Shown one piece after another: positions 1 to 8,476 of a stretch of 34,320 bases of DNA (positions within the stretch are counted from its first letter, which is position 1; every line of letters starts with the position of its first letter). The stretch comes from Prevotellaceae bacterium (GTDB taxonomy: Bacteria; Bacteroidota; Bacteroidia; Bacteroidales; UBA932), in contig JAITFU010000068.1 in assembly GCA_031281125.1 (NCBI GenBank), positions 1 through 34,320 of the forward strand, written 5' to 3'. The notes beneath the pieces were generated by a model. It saw only the letters and a list, made by a program, of their open reading frames with translations, had not been told where the DNA came from and searched no databases. A program made the position numbers and the translations under genes.

Positions 1-694
1 TGTGCCGATGCGCCTCCAACTCATACAAAAAAGAGGAGGGAAGAGAGGCGCCGCTTATGCGTACAAATCGCTCTAACTGACTATAATGAGTGATCGGCAA
101 AATCCCCGGAATAATGGGACATCCAATACCTGCTGCCCTTGCCCGAGCCACAAAGTCAAAATACCTGTCATTGTCAAAAAAGAACTGAGTGATGAGAAAG
201 TCGCAACCGGCATCCACCTTCCTCTTTAAGTGAAGCATATCTGCTTCCATGGAGGCTGCCTCGGGATGCTTTTCGGGGTAAGCGCCGCCGCCAATCGCAA
301 AGTCATTACCAAATAGCGAGCGGGCAAACGCTATCAAATCAGAAGCATACGAGAATCCATCCTTTGGCGCTTCAAACCGCTGTTCCCCCTTTTGCGGATC
401 GCCCCTAAGCAACATCAGCCGATCGATACCCATGGCGCGCAGGGCCAAAAGGTCTGCCTTGATCTTATCACGAGAAGCCTCAACACAAGTATAGTGCGCT
501 GCTGTTGTAAGCCCCACTTTGTTGTGTAAATAGTCCACCAAGGCAAAGGTACGCTCGCGGCTTGTACCGCCCGCTCCGTAGGTAACGGTCACAAACGAAG
601 GCCTAAGGCGCAGCAGTCGGCCTATATTGATCCCAAAATCAACGGCAGAAATCTCATCCTTAGGGGGGAAAAATTCAAAGGAAAATGTACGCAT
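1..694 (-). CDS. metF: 5,10-methylenetetrahydrofolate reductase, truncated by the left window edge
   Basis: Open minus-strand frame from ATG at 694 to the edge (absent from ORF track because no stop): MRTFSFEFFPPKDEISAVDFGINIGRLLRLRPSFVTVTYGAGGTSRERTFALVDYL...; FEFFPPK and VTYGAGG are MTHFR hallmarks; adjacent to metH. Confidence 0.95.
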   Translation of the reverse strand, partial: MRTFSFEFFPPKDEISAVDFGINIGRLLRLRPSFVTVTYGAGGTSRERTFALVDYLHNKVGLTTAAHYTCVEASRDKIKADLLALRAMGIDRLMLLRGDPQKGEQRFEAPKDGFSYASDLIAFARSLFGNDFAIGGGAYPEKHPEAASMEADMLHLKRKVDAGCDFLITQFFFDNDRYFDFVARARAAGIGCPIIPGILPITHYSQLERFVRISGASLPSSFLYELEAHRH

Positions 695-697
695 CAC

Positions 698-1105
698 CTA
701 TGAGCAAGAGTGTCTAATATCATGAATAAATTTCCGAAAAAGAGGCAGTTTGTTCTTTAATATGGAATAGACAATCTCAAGATCGATCTTTTCGTATCTA
801 TGCACAATAAAATTTCTAAATCGAACCATCTCCATATAATCTTTATCCTCAGAAATCATACCCATCTCCTGCAAACGACTGAGTACAGAAGAAGAGGTAG
901 TGGCAGGCTCTTTTTCAAGTGCCAAAATACGCTCACCTGTATCGATAATCGCTTCAATAATAACTTGTAAGGCCCTCTCTACTGCATTTTGCAACAAACT
1001 GCTTGCTTTAAATGTGGAGAAAGAGTCAATTTGCCAACTCTCGATTTCGAGTAACTTCTCCTCAACAACCCTAAGTTTGGCTTCAATCACTCCATTGTAC
1101 TTCAT
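698..1105 (-). CDS. hepT: HepT-like HEPN toxin (DUF86 family)
   Basis: 135 aa helical protein with RNFIVHRY = R-X4-H-X-Y motif typical of HepT; overlaps an upstream MNT nucleotidyltransferase. Confidence 0.9.
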   Translation of the reverse strand: MKYNGVIEAKLRVVEEKLLEIESWQIDSFSTFKASSLLQNAVERALQVIIEAIIDTGERILALEKEPATTSSSVLSRLQEMGMISEDKDYMEMVRFRNFIVHRYEKIDLEIVYSILKNKLPLFRKFIHDIRHSCS

Positions 1106-1487
1106 AACCTCTATATGCTAATTGTTTTTTCATCCAAAAGATTTGATCTTCGTACTTACGACACGTCAAGGTGTAAAAATGCAGGTAACAATCCATTGCC
1201 TCAGGCCTGACAAAAAGCAGCTTACTCCTTATGGCTTCAAAGGATAAAATGGGATCGGCTTTTTTAAGTTCCACCAGATCAAAAATCAATCCGGGCAAAA
1301 CCTTTTCCAACGCTTCTGCAACCTTAAACCTAATAAAAATATCATTTCCTGTATAATACAACGCAACATCTACATCTGAGCCCTCTTTTACAACCCCCTC
1401 TTTTGCCGAACCAAACAGATAAGCAAAGGCAATATCGGGGAATTGGGCCAAAAGGCAGGAGGACAATCTATCTATCTCAAATGGCAT
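1083..1487 (-). CDS. mntA: MntA-like minimal nucleotidyltransferase antitoxin
   Basis: 134 aa with YLFGSAKEGVVKEGSDVDVAL = GSX10DXD motif; 23-nt overlap with the HepT ORF. Confidence 0.9.
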   Translation of the reverse strand: MPFEIDRLSSCLLAQFPDIAFAYLFGSAKEGVVKEGSDVDVALYYTGNDIFIRFKVAEALEKVLPGLIFDLVELKKADPILSFEAIRSKLLFVRPEAMDCYLHFYTLTCRKYEDQIFWMKKQLAYRGYEVQWSD

Positions 1488-1510
1488 GGCGAATGGTCAA
1501 AGATGAGCCA

Positions 1511-1518
1511 CAAAGGTA
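1511..1518 (-). promoter_or_regulatory. Bacteroidetes-type -7 element (TACCTTTG) upstream of mntA-hepT-metF
   Basis: CAAAGGTA on + strand, 24 bp upstream of mntA ATG (1487) and just downstream of the metH stop (1527). Confidence 0.55.
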
Positions 1519-1526
1519 GTGTTTTT

Positions 1527-4500
1527 TTATATGCGAAAATATCGCGCCTGCGGATGGGCAAAATAGAGACCGCACACAGCAGATACAGGCTGCAACATAT
1601 AATTTTGGGTAAGGGTGAGGCCGATTCGATTTTCCGCTTCCAACAACCTGAGTACATCTGCTTTAGGCGCATGATCGGGACAAGAGGGATAGCCAAATGC
1701 AGGGCGGATCCCCTCTCCAATGCCGTACCCCCACCACTCGCTCTGTACTTTTTGATGCAGTTTGGCAGAAGCGGCTTCTGCCAAACGATCGCATAAAGAG
1801 CGCAATAGGAGGCTCCGGTAGGTATCGCCTGCGGTGCGCCATGTTTCAATCTGTTTTTCTACTTGAATGGGCGACGCGTTGATGGCAAATAGTCCAATGT
1901 AGTCTTTTACAGATGATTGTGGCGCAATAAAGTCAGCCAGACAAAGGTTGGCAGAGCCATCTTGTTGACGGTCTAATTGCCTCGGAAACACAAATGTGTG
2001 CGCCACTTCTGTACGATTTTCATCAACAAACAACGCTATTTTCTCTTTTCCATCCGAATGGGCCGGAAAGAAGCCAACAAGACCTTTTATCACACCAAAT
2101 TCACCTGTTTCAAAGCGATTGATCAGCAATTCTGCATCGTGTTGTAAGGACTTCTGCTGCGCCAACATTGCCAACCCTCCCACCTCCCAAAGCCCATACA
2201 ACGCTTTCCAATTGACCAACGGGCGTAATTCCGATACAGACATTTCTATCTCCCTAACATTCAGCCATGTTGGAACAGCCAAACCATGTGGAGGAGTATC
2301 AAACAGATACTTATTCTCGCGTGCTTCCTCCACCGTAGCGTACTTTTTTATGGCGGTTGCAACATCGTGTGCGGCACGAATCCGGGCATACTCTTCTTTC
2401 ACCTCTTTGACAAGCAATTCGCGTTGTTTGGCCAAAAACCAACGTGATAGATAGTTTGAAGCAGAAGAGGCGTCCGGACAATGCAGTATCAAACCACTGT
2501 ATAAAGACTCCATACAGATAGCGATGTACTCTTTGGAGGTAGTGGCTCCACCCATCAACAACGGGATCTTTACACCCGCTGCCTCTAATGCCTCTGCCAC
2601 TCTGCACATTTCGTCCAAAGATGGGGTAATCAATCCACTTAACCCTACAAAATCGGCATGATGCATAACTACTTTCTGCACAATCAATTCCAAAGGGACC
2701 ATCACTCCTAAATCTATCAACTCATAATTATTACACTCCATTACCACCGCTGCAATGTTTTTGCCAATGTCGTGCACGTCTCCTTGTACCGTAGCAATCA
2801 CCCCTTTATGTCTCCGGCCTATTTCACTCCCCTCCTTTTTGAGCAACAATGGCTGCAGTTTGGCTACCCCCTGTTTCATCACCCTTGCCGACTTTATCAC
2901 CTGCGGCAAAAACATCTTTCCCTCCCCAAAAAGCGTCCCGACTCGTTGCATCCCCTCCATCAGCAACTCCTCAATTATGGCTACAGGCGCATATCCCGCC
3001 GCCATTGCTTCTTGAATATCCTCCTCAAGCCACTGCGTATCTCCCTGAATCACCGCTTGTGCCAAGCGACTTGCCACCGATTCTCTACACCGCGCCTCTT
3101 TTTCAGGGGCCATCCTCTGCTCCTGCACACCCTCAACACCCAACGCCAACTCCGTCAAGCGACCCGTCGCCCCTCCATCCCTATCCAACACCACATCCTC
3201 CGCCGCCTGCCGTAAAGCAAGCGGAACCTCCCCGTAAGGAATCATGGTTGCCGGATTCACAATCGCCATATCCAATCCCGCTGACACCGCGTGATGGAGA
3301 AAAACCGAATGCATTACCTCTCGCACCATGTTGTTGCCCCTAAAAGCAAACGACAAGTTGCTCACCCCACCGCTCACCAAGGCTCCTGCAAGATTACGCT
3401 TGATATAGCGCACACTCTCAATAAAATCAACGGCAAAGGAGCGGTGCTCCTCCATACCGGTACCAATGGTCAACACATTGGGATCAAATATAATATCATG
3501 TGGAGATATCTTTACCTCTTGCGTCAAAATGCGGTACGCTCTGCTGCATATTTCCATTCTTCGTGACAAAGTAGTGGCCTGACCCTCTTCATCAAAAGCC
3601 ATCACCACCATCGCTGCCCCATATTGACGGATTTTGGCCGCCCGGGCTTTAAACACCTCTTCACCTTCTTTTAAGCTAATGGAGTTGACTATCGATCTCC
3701 CTTGTACACAAGCCAATCCTGCCTCCAACACCTCCCATCGCGAAGAGTCGAGCATTACAGGCAACCGAGCAATCTCCGGCTCCGCAGCTAAGAGGTTCAA
3801 AAACTTCACCATCGCTTTTGGCGCATCAATCAGAGGGTCATCCATGTTAATATCAATGATAAACGCCCCTGCACGCACCATCTCTCCAACCACCTCCAAC
3901 GCCTCTTCATAACGATCCTCCCTAATTAGACGGGCAAATTTTTTTGAACCGGCCACATTTGCGCGCTCCCCAATCAACGTTACACTTTTGGGATCACGCA
4001 ACTCTAACATATCCAACCCACTAAAACAAGGCTTTTGTTCCGGCTTTACCCTGCGACGCCCACTCTCGCATCTTTGCACCATTTGGGAAATCGCCGCTAT
4101 ATGCTCCGGCGTCGTTCCGCAACACCCGCCCACCAAGTCAACCAACCCCTCCTCCACCAAAGGCCGTAACTTGGCCGCCATCTCATTGGGCTGCTCCACA
4201 TACCTCCCGTACGCATCGGGCAGCCCCGCATTGGGGTGAATACTCACCAAACAACGCGCTACTTGGGACAACCTTCGCACAAACGGTGTGATCATCTCAG
4301 CCCCAAACGAACAGTTGATCCCTATACTCCACAACGGAAAATGAGAAACCGACGCCGCAAAAGCCTCTACGCTCTGTCCCGATAACAACCGTCCCGACAG
4401 GTCTGCGATCGTGGCCGAGAGCATCACAGGCAGAGTGCCATACACGCCCCGTCTGCACAATACCTCCTCAGCGGCAAAGAGCGCCGCCTTTGCGTTGAGT

Positions 4501-4964
4501 GTATCAAAAACGGTCTCAATCAGCAACATATCCACACCGCCATCTAATAACGATTCTATCTGCTCTCTGTACGTTTCTTCCAACATCTTAAATGTCACCG
4601 ATCTAAAGCCCGGATCTTCTACCTTGGGCGACACCGATGCCGACTTGTTTGTGGGGCCAATCGATCCGGCAACCCTACATATTCGCTCGGGATGGCTCTC
4701 TGTAAAATGGGTACACACCTCCTTAGCCATTCGCGCAGCGGCCATATTGATCTCACGAACCATGTTGGGCGTGACGTTGTTGGATAACGAGATGGCGTTG
4801 GCGTTAAAAGTATGGGTACAAATAATATCGGCACCCGCCTCAAGGTAGGCTTGGTGAATCCCTTGGATCAATCGTGGGTGGGTCAGGCACAGGAGGTCAT
4901 GATTCGATTCGGAGGGATTGGCGCGTTGGATCATTGTGCCCATTGCGCCGTCTAAGATGTACAT
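1527..4964 (-). CDS. metH: Cobalamin-dependent methionine synthase, all four modules
   Basis: 1145 aa; zinc-binding GINCSFGAEM/GGCCGTTPEHI, cobalamin motif GDVHDIGKNI, activation-domain RPAFGYPSCPDH. Confidence 0.98.
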   Translation of the reverse strand: MYILDGAMGTMIQRANPSESNHDLLCLTHPRLIQGIHQAYLEAGADIICTHTFNANAISLSNNVTPNMVREINMAAARMAKEVCTHFTESHPERICRVAGSIGPTNKSASVSPKVEDPGFRSVTFKMLEETYREQIESLLDGGVDMLLIETVFDTLNAKAALFAAEEVLCRRGVYGTLPVMLSATIADLSGRLLSGQSVEAFAASVSHFPLWSIGINCSFGAEMITPFVRRLSQVARCLVSIHPNAGLPDAYGRYVEQPNEMAAKLRPLVEEGLVDLVGGCCGTTPEHIAAISQMVQRCESGRRRVKPEQKPCFSGLDMLELRDPKSVTLIGERANVAGSKKFARLIREDRYEEALEVVGEMVRAGAFIIDINMDDPLIDAPKAMVKFLNLLAAEPEIARLPVMLDSSRWEVLEAGLACVQGRSIVNSISLKEGEEVFKARAAKIRQYGAAMVVMAFDEEGQATTLSRRMEICSRAYRILTQEVKISPHDIIFDPNVLTIGTGMEEHRSFAVDFIESVRYIKRNLAGALVSGGVSNLSFAFRGNNMVREVMHSVFLHHAVSAGLDMAIVNPATMIPYGEVPLALRQAAEDVVLDRDGGATGRLTELALGVEGVQEQRMAPEKEARCRESVASRLAQAVIQGDTQWLEEDIQEAMAAGYAPVAIIEELLMEGMQRVGTLFGEGKMFLPQVIKSARVMKQGVAKLQPLLLKKEGSEIGRRHKGVIATVQGDVHDIGKNIAAVVMECNNYELIDLGVMVPLELIVQKVVMHHADFVGLSGLITPSLDEMCRVAEALEAAGVKIPLLMGGATTSKEYIAICMESLYSGLILHCPDASSASNYLSRWFLAKQRELLVKEVKEEYARIRAAHDVATAIKKYATVEEARENKYLFDTPPHGLAVPTWLNVREIEMSVSELRPLVNWKALYGLWEVGGLAMLAQQKSLQHDAELLINRFETGEFGVIKGLVGFFPAHSDGKEKIALFVDENRTEVAHTFVFPRQLDRQQDGSANLCLADFIAPQSSVKDYIGLFAINASPIQVEKQIETWRTAGDTYRSLLLRSLCDRLAEAASAKLHQKVQSEWWGYGIGEGIRPAFGYPSCPDHAPKADVLRLLEAENRIGLTLTQNYMLQPVSAVCGLYFAHPQARYFRI

Positions 4965-4967
4965 TCT

Positions 4968-5240
4968 CTACTTGGTCAATTCGCTGATTTTCAAAAACAA
5001 CGCATCCACGCCTTCTAACAACTCCTTATTAACTGCTTTGTAGTACTCCCTCTTAGGATTCTCCTGCGGGTTGTTTACTTGGGCATAGAGCTTGTTTCTC
5101 AACTCAATAGCATCTTCGATAATTTGGATCGACTCTTCTCGTTTTTTATCGGGATAGACGTACATAAAGGTGCAGCAATCTGAGATCACCTCTTGGACCA
5201 AAAAGTCGATATCCTTTTTTAAATTTCTTATACTTGCCAT
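4968..5240 (-). CDS. Conserved small hypothetical protein (90 aa)
   Basis: Compact ORF with 3-6 bp spacing to both neighbours on the same strand; acidic/basic helical composition; no family named with confidence. Confidence 0.8.
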   Translation of the reverse strand: MASIRNLKKDIDFLVQEVISDCCTFMYVYPDKKREESIQIIEDAIELRNKLYAQVNNPQENPKREYYKAVNKELLEGVDALFLKISELTK

Positions 5241-5245
5241 AATTT

Positions 5246-6382
5246 CTATAATTTAATGATTCCTATTCCCGGTTTGTCGTCGAGTGTGATTTTGCCATCG
5301 ACAATCTTCATGCCGCTGTAACAATCGTTGCCAATCAACAAATTGCCATCCAAGTCGGCCCAATCCATTTTTGGCGCCAATTGGGCGGCGGCGGAGATGG
5401 CGCATGAGGTTTCTGTCATACAACCAATCATTAGCTTCATACGTAGGGCGTTGGCTAAACTCACCATTTCGCGTGCTTCACGTAACCCGGTGCATTTCAT
5501 TAACTTGATGTTAATACCGGTAAAGGCGCCTTTGAGTTTAGGTACGTCTGTGAGCCTTTGGCACGATTCGTCTGCCACTACAGGTAGGGGGCTTCGTTCG
5601 GTTACCCATGCCGACTCATCCAACCACAACTTGGGCATGGGCTGTTCTATCATGTTGACTCCACGCTCTTTAAGCCAATATATCATATCCAAAGCATAAT
5701 GCTTGTCGTGCCACCCCTGGTTGGCGTCCACGGCAATCACTGTATCGGTGACAGAGCGTATGGTGTTGATCATCATCTTGTCGGTCGCTTCGTCAATCCC
5801 TAACTTCACTTTGATCACTTTGAAGGGAGAGGCCTCTTTGGTCTTTTCCCGCACCACCTCTTCTGTATCTAAACCGATTGTAAATGAAGTGTTTGGTGTT
5901 GTATTGGGATTAAAGCCCCAAATCTTCCACCAAGGTTGTCCCATAATTTTACCCATCAAATCGTGCAAAGCAATATCGACGGCACATTTTGCGGCGGTAT
6001 TGTTGGTGGAGAGTCCCTCTAAATATGTCATAATATCTTCGATCTCAAAAGGAGAACTAAATCGACTCAGATCGACACGTTTTAAAAATGCGATTACTGA
6101 ATCCTGATTTTCACCTAAATAGGGCGGCATGGCCGCTTCTCCGTAACCGGTATATCCATCGTAAGTGATTTGCGTAAGCACAAGCGGAGTGGTACTCCGG
6201 GAAAAGTTGGCGATGGTAAATACGTGGCGAAGTTGCGCATCGTAAGGCCAAAACGTCAACTCCATCTTTTTGGATGCTGCCGGACTTTTGCGGATTTGGG
6301 AGAACAATTTTGGGGGATTGGTGACCGCAGAAGCAGCGATGGCCAATGCGCCGGTTTTAATAAAATTTCTTCTTGTAAACAT
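5246..6382 (-). CDS. Dipeptide epimerase (enolase superfamily, L-Ala-D/L-Glu epimerase type), Tat-like signal
   Basis: FKVIKVKLG, VDANQGW, EQPMP, VADESC motifs of muconate-lactonizing-type enolase superfamily; N-terminal MFTRRNFIKTGALAIAASAV twin-arginine signal. Confidence 0.9.
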   Translation of the reverse strand: MFTRRNFIKTGALAIAASAVTNPPKLFSQIRKSPAASKKMELTFWPYDAQLRHVFTIANFSRSTTPLVLTQITYDGYTGYGEAAMPPYLGENQDSVIAFLKRVDLSRFSSPFEIEDIMTYLEGLSTNNTAAKCAVDIALHDLMGKIMGQPWWKIWGFNPNTTPNTSFTIGLDTEEVVREKTKEASPFKVIKVKLGIDEATDKMMINTIRSVTDTVIAVDANQGWHDKHYALDMIYWLKERGVNMIEQPMPKLWLDESAWVTERSPLPVVADESCQRLTDVPKLKGAFTGINIKLMKCTGLREAREMVSLANALRMKLMIGCMTETSCAISAAAQLAPKMDWADLDGNLLIGNDCYSGMKIVDGKITLDDKPGIGIIKL

Positions 6383-6400
6383 ATTTGTACGAATGATTTT

Positions 6401-7618
6401 TTAAGTATACCACGGATGCTTTGAAATGGAAACAATGTCTTTATCCTTATCAATCAAATGAATATATCGTTTGACACGAATCAGACTCTCCGCTGTCTTG
6501 GTGTAGTCGGGTTGATCGGGAAGTAAACTCTCAATAGTTACACTCGCCCACGTTCCGTTGGAGTGGATAAACCGACCATTTCCAATATACATCCCCACGT
6601 GGGTAATGCGCTCAGGAGCATCGTCTTTGGCCTTTGATCCAAAAAAGACGAGGTCGGCAGGTTGTAAATTTTCTACGATGTTGCTGATATCGACCTCTTC
6701 TCCCGCCCTAACCTGTTGTGAGGCGTCTCGTGGAATAATCACTCCGTTCAGGTAAAAACAACTCTTTACAAAACCGCTGCAATCAACTCCTTTGGTCGAA
6801 GTACCGCCCCACATATAAGGGAATCCCACAAATTGTTTTCCGGTAGCTATTAAATTTTGGGCATTTGGGTCTCGTTGATTGAGCCATTCTTCAAACTTTT
6901 GGGCATCTGTTTTGGGAACGTATGCCGATTTTCCGTCCGGCAAGCGCACCTTAAAGTAGTCGCCTTCTTCTCCATCCGCTTTGGCTATGCACCCCCATAC
7001 CCCTTCGCGTACCACCGCTGCCGATGGCTCAGGTTGCGCCCTAAAAAGGGTGTAGTGTGTGGTAATGACAACCTTGTCGGCCTTATTCCACTCGGCTACC
7101 TCCTCTTTTGTCATCAACTCGGCGCCAATGTGCATCCATGAGATGTACCCTTCTGGGGTGACCACTCTTGCCCAAGTGCCTCGTTTTTCGAGGATCCGCA
7201 ACGGCATACCCATGAGCGTTTGTGTATCCATTTCGGCAGAATGGCTCGGCGAGCTGCGTACAAAAGTGGTGCCCAAACTCGTGATTCCAAAGATTTTGTC
7301 TCCCAACGCTGAGTCGGGCAATAACTTGACGCTATCAACAAGTGTAATCCCCTCATTTGCAGCAGCAGCCAACAGGGCTTCTTTGGCATCCACCTCTGTG
7401 GTAACGCCTTTGACCACATATACAACGCCCTCTTCCGCAGCGTTTGCTTTAAAGGTCACTTCAAATAAGCGGGAGCGCCGATCGGGGGCGTGATTTTGTT
7501 TTACAGTATTTGACAACTCTTTAAGTTGTACAATCTTGGAATCTTCTTGGGCGGAGATGGGCATACTTGTGCCCGCAAGGAGCAGAAGAAAGGTTAGCAA
7601 CAAAATAGTCTTTTTCAT
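6401..7618 (-). CDS. Secreted SH3-domain NlpC/P60 peptidase (dipeptidyl-peptidase VI type)
   Basis: Signal peptide, SH3-like repeats, MWGGTSTKGVDCSGFVKSCFYLNGVIIPRDASQQ and HVGMYIGNGRFIHS: Cys/His core of NlpC/P60. Confidence 0.93.
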   Translation of the reverse strand: MKKTILLLTFLLLLAGTSMPISAQEDSKIVQLKELSNTVKQNHAPDRRSRLFEVTFKANAAEEGVVYVVKGVTTEVDAKEALLAAAANEGITLVDSVKLLPDSALGDKIFGITSLGTTFVRSSPSHSAEMDTQTLMGMPLRILEKRGTWARVVTPEGYISWMHIGAELMTKEEVAEWNKADKVVITTHYTLFRAQPEPSAAVVREGVWGCIAKADGEEGDYFKVRLPDGKSAYVPKTDAQKFEEWLNQRDPNAQNLIATGKQFVGFPYMWGGTSTKGVDCSGFVKSCFYLNGVIIPRDASQQVRAGEEVDISNIVENLQPADLVFFGSKAKDDAPERITHVGMYIGNGRFIHSNGTWASVTIESLLPDQPDYTKTAESLIRVKRYIHLIDKDKDIVSISKHPWYT

Positions 7619-7655
7619 AGAACAGTTTGATTTAAAATTAATAATTGTATGTCTT

Positions 7656-7663
7656 CAAACATA
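7656..7663 (-). promoter_or_regulatory. Possible -7 element (TATGTTTG) upstream of NlpC/P60 gene
   Basis: CAAACATA on + strand 38 bp upstream of ATG; no convincing -33. Confidence 0.35.
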
Positions 7664-7708
7664 AGTTTACCAATAGAAGTGTAGTGTTTGGGGTTAAATA
7701 AAGTTTAT

Positions 7709-8476
7709 TCATTTGATATATTTTTCAAACGGTTTAACGAACTTTGTAATCATGTCATCTGCCCGCCTTTTGGCTTGCGTTACGAAATGTTTCAAATACT
7801 CCCTTGACCATTCTTCGCGTTCGCTTTTGAATGTTTGATCTAAATCACAGACATGAAACTGAATTTGCATCGCTGCTGCCCAATTTATGTATAGGTCAGT
7901 TGGGTTTGCATTGAATAGACAACCAAAATGAGCATTTTGGCAACTCAATTTATCATTTTCTAGTAACCAATCAATCTCAAAATAGTTGATTGTGAAATTG
8001 TCAAATTCTTTGTTGTCAAGCATTTTAGCACAAAGTTGAGCAAGTTTGTATGCCGAAATGATGTTAGGAGGTTGTGCCGATTTGGAAATATTACGAGTTT
8101 TTATATCTATAAGTTCGTAGAATTTGTCTTTAACTACCAGAATATCAGCGGTGTCATTTTGTTTTTCTTCAAACGGATTTTCAGTACTCCATTTGTCTGT
8201 GGCGTTTTTTCCTCGACTTAACATAAACAGAACAGTAGGGGAATTAAACAATTCTTGTCGTGCGTCAAAGCCAATAATATCAGGATTTTTGCTGTACAAA
8301 TCATTCAAGTATTCGTACTGCCGAAATGTGTTTTTGGGAAACTGGTTTCTGATTGCAGCGTAAACGTGTTTGTCAAATGGTTCACCTGCTGCATGTCCCG
8401 ACAAAGTGCCTGACAGTGGCTTTGGAACCGAAGTCCCCTTGATTTTCTTTATCAAACCTTGGTAATTGACAATCAC
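7709..8476 (-). CDS. HincII-like type II restriction endonuclease (predicted GTYRAC)
   Basis: Strong recalled similarity to HincII: KPLSGTLSGHAAGEPFDKHVY, FEEKQNDTADILVVKDKFYELIDIKTRNISKSAQPPNIISAYKLAQ, LYINWAAAMQIQFHV; GTG start overlaps stop of the methylase (GTGA). Confidence 0.93.
   Translation of the reverse strand: MIVNYQGLIKKIKGTSVPKPLSGTLSGHAAGEPFDKHVYAAIRNQFPKNTFRQYEYLNDLYSKNPDIIGFDARQELFNSPTVLFMLSRGKNATDKWSTENPFEEKQNDTADILVVKDKFYELIDIKTRNISKSAQPPNIISAYKLAQLCAKMLDNKEFDNFTINYFEIDWLLENDKLSCQNAHFGCLFNANPTDLYINWAAAMQIQFHVCDLDQTFKSEREEWSREYLKHFVTQAKRRADDMITKFVKPFEKYIK

Noticed and set aside
1472-1849. ORFs overlapping the metH 3' end in other frames (1443..1796, 1472..1849, 1697..1882)
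   Set aside because: Lie over the confidently assigned MetH activation domain; no start context or family similarity.
2755-3343. Antisense proline/serine-rich ORFs in metH
   Set aside because: Low-complexity products opposite a strongly conserved gene; typical six-frame artefacts.
4965-5245. SAM or cobalamin riboswitch upstream of metH
   Set aside because: Only 3 bp separate metH from the upstream ORF; no riboswitch-like leader visible.
7619-7708. Target-site duplications bounding the RM island
   Set aside because: Compared by eye with 10111-10140; no convincing shared repeat found.
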